A stretch of DNA of 18,414 nt from Patescibacteria group bacterium UBA1875 (GTDB lineage: Bacteria > Patescibacteriota > CPR2 > UBA1875): NCBI GenBank assembly GCA_002338125.1, contig DDHN01000004.1, positions 3,121 to 21,534 on the forward strand, read 5' to 3'. Numbering within the stretch: the first letter of the stretch is position 1; every line of letters starts with the position of its first letter. Below the pieces are notes generated by a model. The model did no database searches and was not told the origin of the DNA. It saw nothing but the letters and a program-made list of their open reading frames with translations. Shown piece by piece: positions 14,287 through 18,414 of this stretch. The position numbers and the translations under genes were made by a program.

Positions 14287-15456
14287 TTATTTCTTACCTT
14301 CAATGATTTTATTTAAGGTATTGGCTAACATTTTCGTTTTCTCAACACGTTTATAATTTTTCAAAAATGTTTTATCATATTCTCCCAAGCTATCGATCTC
14401 TCCATTTTTTATTCTATTTAAGGCCGATTCAATTTCGCCGGGGCTATCATTAACTATAAAAGCGTTCTCGAAATTAGACAAAAATCTACCTAAATAAGAT
14501 TCTTTATTAGCTATAGCAATAATTGGCCTATTACATGATATGTAGTCAAACACTTTATGCGTGAACTCAATGTTCGAACCACCGGAGATTATTATTAACA
14601 CGTTAGCTCCCCTTGCATAACTAATTGCTTCTTTATACTTTTTAGGTCCAACGAAACTTGACTTACTCTTTAAATATTTATGTGCGGCAACGGTTACCCT
14701 TTCTTCTTTATTGCCAACGTGAATGAACTCACATTTTCCATCTTTGTCAAAGCTACTAATTGCCTTAAATAGATTCTTGGGATCACGATAATAAGAAAAT
14801 TTACCTGTATAAACAATGGAAAACTTAGAAAAATTTTTTTTCTCAATATGACAATAATCTTCAGGATCAAAACCATTTTCTATTAATTGAAACTTTTTAG
14901 CTTCTGCGGGAAAGCATTTACCATACTCCCTCTCCATATCTGCAGTTGCAAAAATAACTCCAGCTGATTTTTTAATAATTTTTGGCTCTATATAACCTAC
15001 TATCAAATCACCAATTTTCTTTTTTACTCCTTTCCTTACCTTTTCATAAGGATTAATCCCCCAAGGATCACGATAGTCAATAATATACGGAGTTTTTGTC
15101 GCTTTTTTTAGCTTAGGTGCTATAACCCAATGAAAAAATGGTCCACCAGTGAAATAAACTACATCGATTCTTTCCTTTTCAATAATTTTTTTGGCTTCTT
15201 TGTATAAAGGCCAAGCCCATTTTATACCGACATCATTTATTGGAATTTTAGTAGTTTTTGTTTTATATATTTTCTTGGCTTTTTTAGTTTCACCGATAAG
15301 ACTGTCATCGATTGAGCTGTAATATTCATCTTTTACTGTTAAAACATAAGATTCCCAACTAAAGCTAGGCAAATATTTAACAAATTTAGCTGTTCTAAAA
15401 GTTCCAACACCGGCAGCGGGAGGAAAATAATATGCAATTACTAATATTTTTTTCAT
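14287..15456 (-). CDS. Family 4 glycosyltransferase (GT-B fold)
   Basis: This 389-aa protein starts [21 protein letters not shown], the common Gly-rich opening of GT4 enzymes. It continues with VYFTGGPFFHW and YRDPWGINPY in the acceptor half, and IVYTGKFSYYRDPKNLFKAI opening the donor half. The usual second Glu of E-x7-E is replaced by Asp in KVFDYISCNRPIIA, a known type of variation that may still be active. The start overlaps the stop of the acyltransferase gene as ATGA. Its donor sugar and acceptor are not predictable. Confidence 0.9.
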   Translation of the reverse strand: MKKILVIAYYFPPAAGVGTFRTAKFVKYLPSFSWESYVLTVKDEYYSSIDDSLIGETKKAKKIYKTKTTKIPINDVGIKWAWPLYKEAKKIIEKERIDVVYFTGGPFFHWVIAPKLKKATKTPYIIDYRDPWGINPYEKVRKGVKKKIGDLIVGYIEPKIIKKSAGVIFATADMEREYGKCFPAEAKKFQLIENGFDPEDYCHIEKKNFSKFSIVYTGKFSYYRDPKNLFKAISSFDKDGKCEFIHVGNKEERVTVAAHKYLKSKSSFVGPKKYKEAISYARGANVLIIISGGSNIEFTHKVFDYISCNRPIIAIANKESYLGRFLSNFENAFIVNDSPGEIESALNRIKNGEIDSLGEYDKTFLKNYKRVEKTKMLANTLNKIIEGKK

Positions 15457-16520
15457 GATTGAATTTTAACATTAATTATTTTTTTTGGCGCATTAAGTAA
15501 AACAATGACAGTTTTTTCAACAATCCAAAAAGACATTATAGATAAGCCAGATATCATAATGATTAGAACAAAATAGCTAGTAATATTAAATGGGATATTT
15601 AAAATGCCTTTGTTAATAAATGAAAAAATTAAATCGATGAATAGATAATGGAATAGGTAGATCCCAAAAGATTTTTTAGATAAATATGAAACGATGTTTT
15701 TTAATTTTTTAGAAAAATTTATTGACAAGAACACTAGAACCCAAAAGGCACCAAAAAACGAGTCATATAGATACGAGGAAAAGCCATATAATTCAAGTGA
15801 GCCGCTATTATATGGTTTATATATAAAAGCGATGCCTGCCATAACTAACAAAAGCGGTAATAGAAAAATTTTCTTATCTAATTTTGTTATCTTTTTATAA
15901 ACGTCTGCGAACAAAAATCCAAGAGCTACATAAATTAAATAAGGAAATATCAGCCATCTCCAATAAAGATGTTCGATACCCAGATTATTCATAATCACAA
16001 CAAATAATATATTAAAAGCCGCTAACAATGTAGCTGTCTGATATTTATATTTCTTAAAAAATTTGGCTATAAGGGGCGCAAAAAAATAAAATGTAATAAT
16101 CATAGGAACAAAATATAGATGTGAGAAAACCCCAGTTGTAAAGAATAGCTTTCCAAAATTAAAAAAATTATCCCAACCAGTAAAAGATATTTGTAATTTT
16201 CCTGAAGATAATGGGCTTAACCGGTAAATATAATACGCGACACTGATTAAAAAGTACGGCATAACTATTTTTATGAATCTTCCTATATAATAACTTTTTA
16301 TATTAATTGTTTTTTTGTACTTTAATATGAATAAACTAGCCGAAATAAAAACAAACATTGGTACAGCAAAACGAGAGGCTCTTGCGAAAAAAACATAAGG
16401 CTCTCTAATCTCTTGATTGACTATCAAAAACCATCCCGTAAGGTGAATAAACAAAACACTTATGATAGCAATAAAGCGCAGATTATCAAATATAGATATT
16501 CTATTTTCTTTATTCACCAT
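15453..16520 (-). CDS. Acyltransferase-3 family membrane O-acyltransferase
   Basis: A 355-aa, mostly hydrophobic protein with about ten membrane segments. The first segment carries [20 protein letters not shown] (11-30) with H26, the expected catalytic His, and is followed by [11 protein letters not shown] (50-60), the typical R-x3-P motif. Such enzymes transfer acetyl or other acyl groups to surface glycans or lipids at the cytoplasmic membrane, so modification of the polysaccharide repeat unit is the likely role. It overlaps the upstream acetyltransferase gene by 11 bases and the downstream GT4 gene by 4. No extra extracellular SGNH hydrolase domain is fused. Confidence 0.93.
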   Translation of the reverse strand: MVNKENRISIFDNLRFIAIISVLFIHLTGWFLIVNQEIREPYVFFARASRFAVPMFVFISASLFILKYKKTINIKSYYIGRFIKIVMPYFLISVAYYIYRLSPLSSGKLQISFTGWDNFFNFGKLFFTTGVFSHLYFVPMIITFYFFAPLIAKFFKKYKYQTATLLAAFNILFVVIMNNLGIEHLYWRWLIFPYLIYVALGFLFADVYKKITKLDKKIFLLPLLLVMAGIAFIYKPYNSGSLELYGFSSYLYDSFFGAFWVLVFLSINFSKKLKNIVSYLSKKSFGIYLFHYLFIDLIFSFINKGILNIPFNITSYFVLIIMISGLSIMSFWIVEKTVIVLLNAPKKIINVKIQS

Positions 16521-17031
16521 TATTGTCTTTTATAACCTTTGCTGGGTTCCCAGCAATAACAACATTTTCAGGAAAACTTTTCGTGACGGTCGAGCCGGCT
16601 CCAACAACGACATTATCCCCTAGTTCAACTTCCGGCAGAATAACAGAGTTCATCCCAATCCAAACATTATTACCAATTTTTATCGGTTTTTCTTTTCTAT
16701 GTTCAAGCATGCTTTCCTTGTCATGATTAGCACTAATTATACCTACACCCGGACCCCACAAAACATTACTCCCTATCTCGATACCATTAATTGCTTGGAT
16801 GTAACAATTAGGGCTCCTTAGAAAATTTCTATCAGAATTTTCACCTAGCTTTATTTTATCCGGAGCCGAAACAACTGACGTGTAGTGGACTGACCAAGGA
16901 CATTCGGAATTTATTCTAAATATTCTTTGAAAAACAAAATTAACAATTAATAATTTTCTTTTTGATTTAGAAAAAAAACCCTTTTTATAGGCAGTTCTGA
17001 CCAGCGGTAATTTTTTAATTAGATTTTTCAT
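16510..17031 (-). CDS. Hexapeptide-repeat (left-handed beta-helix) acetyltransferase
   Basis: A 173-aa soluble protein of the maltose/galactoside O-acetyltransferase (LacA/NodL/WbbJ) type, using acetyl-CoA on a sugar. The beta-helix repeats run from about 57 to 167: [55 protein letters not shown], ending AGNPAKVIK (160-168). ANHD (101-104) provides the catalytic His 103. The N-terminal 45 residues are basic and hydrophobic. AAGGA precedes the ATG within the flippase gene, which it overlaps by 17 bases. With the acyltransferase-3 protein next door, two independent acylations of the glycan are suggested. Confidence 0.92.
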   Translation of the reverse strand: MKNLIKKLPLVRTAYKKGFFSKSKRKLLIVNFVFQRIFRINSECPWSVHYTSVVSAPDKIKLGENSDRNFLRSPNCYIQAINGIEIGSNVLWGPGVGIISANHDKESMLEHRKEKPIKIGNNVWIGMNSVILPEVELGDNVVVGAGSTVTKSFPENVVIAGNPAKVIKDNNGE

Positions 17032-18322
17032 TCTTCCTTCTTATTTTAACACTACCAATAATCATTTTTAGTTCTTCTTTATTAATCACTAGTAGCTCTC
17101 TAAAGTCAATTGATTCTTTTTTTCTCAAAATAAAAATATATACCACACCAAAAAAAGTATAGGAAATCGTTGAAGCAATTGCCGCTCCAAGAATTCCATA
17201 TCTTGGAATAAGTAACATATTTGCACTCAAATTAACCGAAAAAACGCAGAAAGCTAAAATTAGTGGAGTTTTTGGTTTTCCAATCGACACATAGTAAGAC
17301 GGCGCTACCTTACCGATTGAAGCAAATATTATACCAGCTAGCAATACAGCAAGGATTAATCCGGACCTTGAAAAATCTTCCCCATAAAGTATTGGGACTA
17401 AAGGCGACATTAAAACCCCGATAGCTGCTACAATTGCCGTAACATAAAGCGTAAACTTTACAGTTAGGGCAGTTGTTTTCTTGATTTCTTTTTGGTTTTC
17501 AATGGACTTGTTCAAAAGATTGCCAAGCAGGGGGGCTGCAACACTTGCCGGTATTAAGAGTGCGAGCTCTGCTAGTTGAACACCAATAGAATAAATACCA
17601 AGTTCTGCCTTACCAAGCATATGGTTAATCATAAATTGGTCAACTCTATAGTTTAGGTAGTGAAAAAAGGCTGCAAGAAATATTATGTTCCCGTATTTAA
17701 ATTCTCCAACTAGCAGTTTTTTATCAAATTTTGGCTTAAAATCTGTTTTAGAATTAATAAAAATTAGTAACACCTTTAGTCCCTTTAAGATAGTAACTGT
17801 TAAAAAGTAGGACAATATAGATAGATGGCCAAGAAAGAATAAAACAGAAATTATAGCAAGATAGCACACTCTTTCCACAGAGTGATATTTATTTATCTTA
17901 TAAACTTCATCCCTTCCAACATTGAGCTGATAAAGCAAGAGATAAAAAAATGAAAAAAGAATGAAGGCAAAACCGATTATTAAATAAAGGAAAGAGTACT
18001 CCTGAAAATATATATCAAAATTTTTCAAAGATAAAATAACTAAAGAGTAAACAACTGAAAGCATTAACACAAATAGGAGATTAGACGAGAAAATCGCCTT
18101 TTCACTATTTTTGGTTCTTTTCATGAAATAGCTCATTGCGTTAAGGACACCGAAATGACCATAATTAACAACTAATTCGTTAATCATGATTAAGTAGGCA
18201 ATAAACCCTTTGCCTTCCGGGCCAAGAGAGCGAGCAACTAAAATTCCGGTTACAAAGCTAACGGCAAGACTTAAGCCATTAAGAAAAAAACTTGTTCCGA
18301 TATTCTTTTTATAGTTTCCCAT
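17015..18322 (-). CDS. Wzx-type oligosaccharide flippase
   Basis: A 435-aa polytopic protein with about 12-14 membrane segments. It opens [20 protein letters not shown], with [17 protein letters not shown] (about 28-44), the recognisable start of polysaccharide-type MOP flippases. It moves undecaprenyl-linked repeat units across the cytoplasmic membrane. The ATG at 18322 has AAGGA 6 bases upstream and overlaps the preceding gene by 14 bases; a TTG just before it is less likely. It precedes the acyltransferases and glycosyltransferases, as in many Wzx/Wzy loci. Confidence 0.93.
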   Translation of the reverse strand: MGNYKKNIGTSFFLNGLSLAVSFVTGILVARSLGPEGKGFIAYLIMINELVVNYGHFGVLNAMSYFMKRTKNSEKAIFSSNLLFVLMLSVVYSLVILSLKNFDIYFQEYSFLYLIIGFAFILFSFFYLLLYQLNVGRDEVYKINKYHSVERVCYLAIISVLFFLGHLSILSYFLTVTILKGLKVLLIFINSKTDFKPKFDKKLLVGEFKYGNIIFLAAFFHYLNYRVDQFMINHMLGKAELGIYSIGVQLAELALLIPASVAAPLLGNLLNKSIENQKEIKKTTALTVKFTLYVTAIVAAIGVLMSPLVPILYGEDFSRSGLILAVLLAGIIFASIGKVAPSYYVSIGKPKTPLILAFCVFSVNLSANMLLIPRYGILGAAIASTISYTFFGVVYIFILRKKESIDFRELLVINKEELKMIIGSVKIRRKNEKSN

Positions 18323-18414
18323 CAATAATCCTTATAAGTTTTTTACTTGCTCTTACATCCCCACAATATTGTTTTTTCGGCTTTTTAAAACTTCTCTTTT
18401 TGCTATTCACCGCG
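18309..18414 (-). CDS. C-terminal end of a probable UDP-GlcNAc 2-epimerase (cut by window edge)
   Basis: Only the last 34 codons and TAA are visible. This is the only frame open from the right edge, and its stop lies 14 bases inside the flippase gene, matching the overlapping layout of the operon. The end reads KKQYCGDVRASKKLIRII, which resembles the N-x-YGDGxA-x-KI-x-x-IL tail of WecB-type UDP-N-acetylglucosamine 2-epimerases. If so, it makes UDP-ManNAc for the glycan. The expected GDG is GDV here, and the fragment is too short for certainty. Confidence 0.5.
   Translation of the reverse strand, partial: AVNSKKRSFKKPKKQYCGDVRASKKLIRIIDGKL

Noticed and set aside
1..18414. Recoded UGA (as glycine), as in some Patescibacteria
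   Set aside because: TGA ends several genes exactly where the next begins (ATGA overlaps at 155-158, 11693-11696 and 15453-15456), and the proteins are complete without TGA read-through.
1..18414. CRISPR array, transposase or IS element
   Set aside because: No regularly spaced repeats and no transposase motifs were seen on either strand; the serine recombinase is the only DNA-rearrangement gene.

Overview
The window is a gene-dense, AT-rich bacterial segment. It uses the standard genetic code: TGA acts as a true stop in several ATGA start/stop overlaps. Most genes lie on the minus strand, and many overlap by 1 to 23 bases. Short proteins, tight overlaps, probable leaderless starts and a stand-alone surface-polysaccharide locus suggest a small-genome bacterium, most likely of the Patescibacteria (Candidate Phyla Radiation). 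This is inference; no phylogenetic marker beyond one tRNA is present. By eye the polysaccharide locus (about 9.6-18.4 kb) is clearly more AT-rich than the pyrophosphatase gene.

Layout. (1) 1-619, minus: an unrecognised 154-aa protein translationally coupled to a histidine-phosphatase-like gene cut by the left edge. (2) 701-1975, plus: a serine site-specific recombinase whose start codon sits in a small perfect hairpin. (3) 2002-2904, minus: an unrecognised 300-aa protein with a Cys/His cluster and repeated His-x-His motifs. (4) 2905-3030: a spacer with a perfect 13-bp inverted repeat and a smaller one. (5) 3031-3105, minus: tRNA-Asn(GTT) with encoded CCA and a good promoter. (6) 3198-4484, plus: a TreT-like trehalose synthase of the GT4 fold. 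(7) 4481-6408, minus: a DUF3006-like small protein coupled to a VanW-domain membrane-anchored protein. (8) 6451-8424, minus: a membrane-bound ion-pumping pyrophosphatase with its own promoter and strong ribosome binding site.

(9) 8525-18414, minus: a surface-polysaccharide operon running in from the right edge. In transcription order it holds the last residues of a probable UDP-GlcNAc 2-epimerase, a Wzx-type flippase, a hexapeptide-repeat acetyltransferase, a membrane acyltransferase-3 protein, a GT4 glycosyltransferase, an O-antigen polymerase/ligase-like protein, two more GT4 enzymes, an ExoA-like GT2 enzyme, and a WecA/TagO-type sugar-1-phosphate transferase. Together these can start a glycan on undecaprenyl phosphate (WecA), extend and acetylate it (four glycosyltransferases, two acyltransferases), flip it (Wzx), and polymerise or ligate it (Wzy/WaaL-like). 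No chain-length regulator is visible in the window.

The least explained parts are the recombinase/300-aa protein/tRNA-Asn region, the 154-aa protein, and a recurring promoter layout in which a -10 hexamer lies 6 bases before the start codon. No CRISPR array, transposase or rRNA was seen. No stretch over 300 bases lacks a gene.
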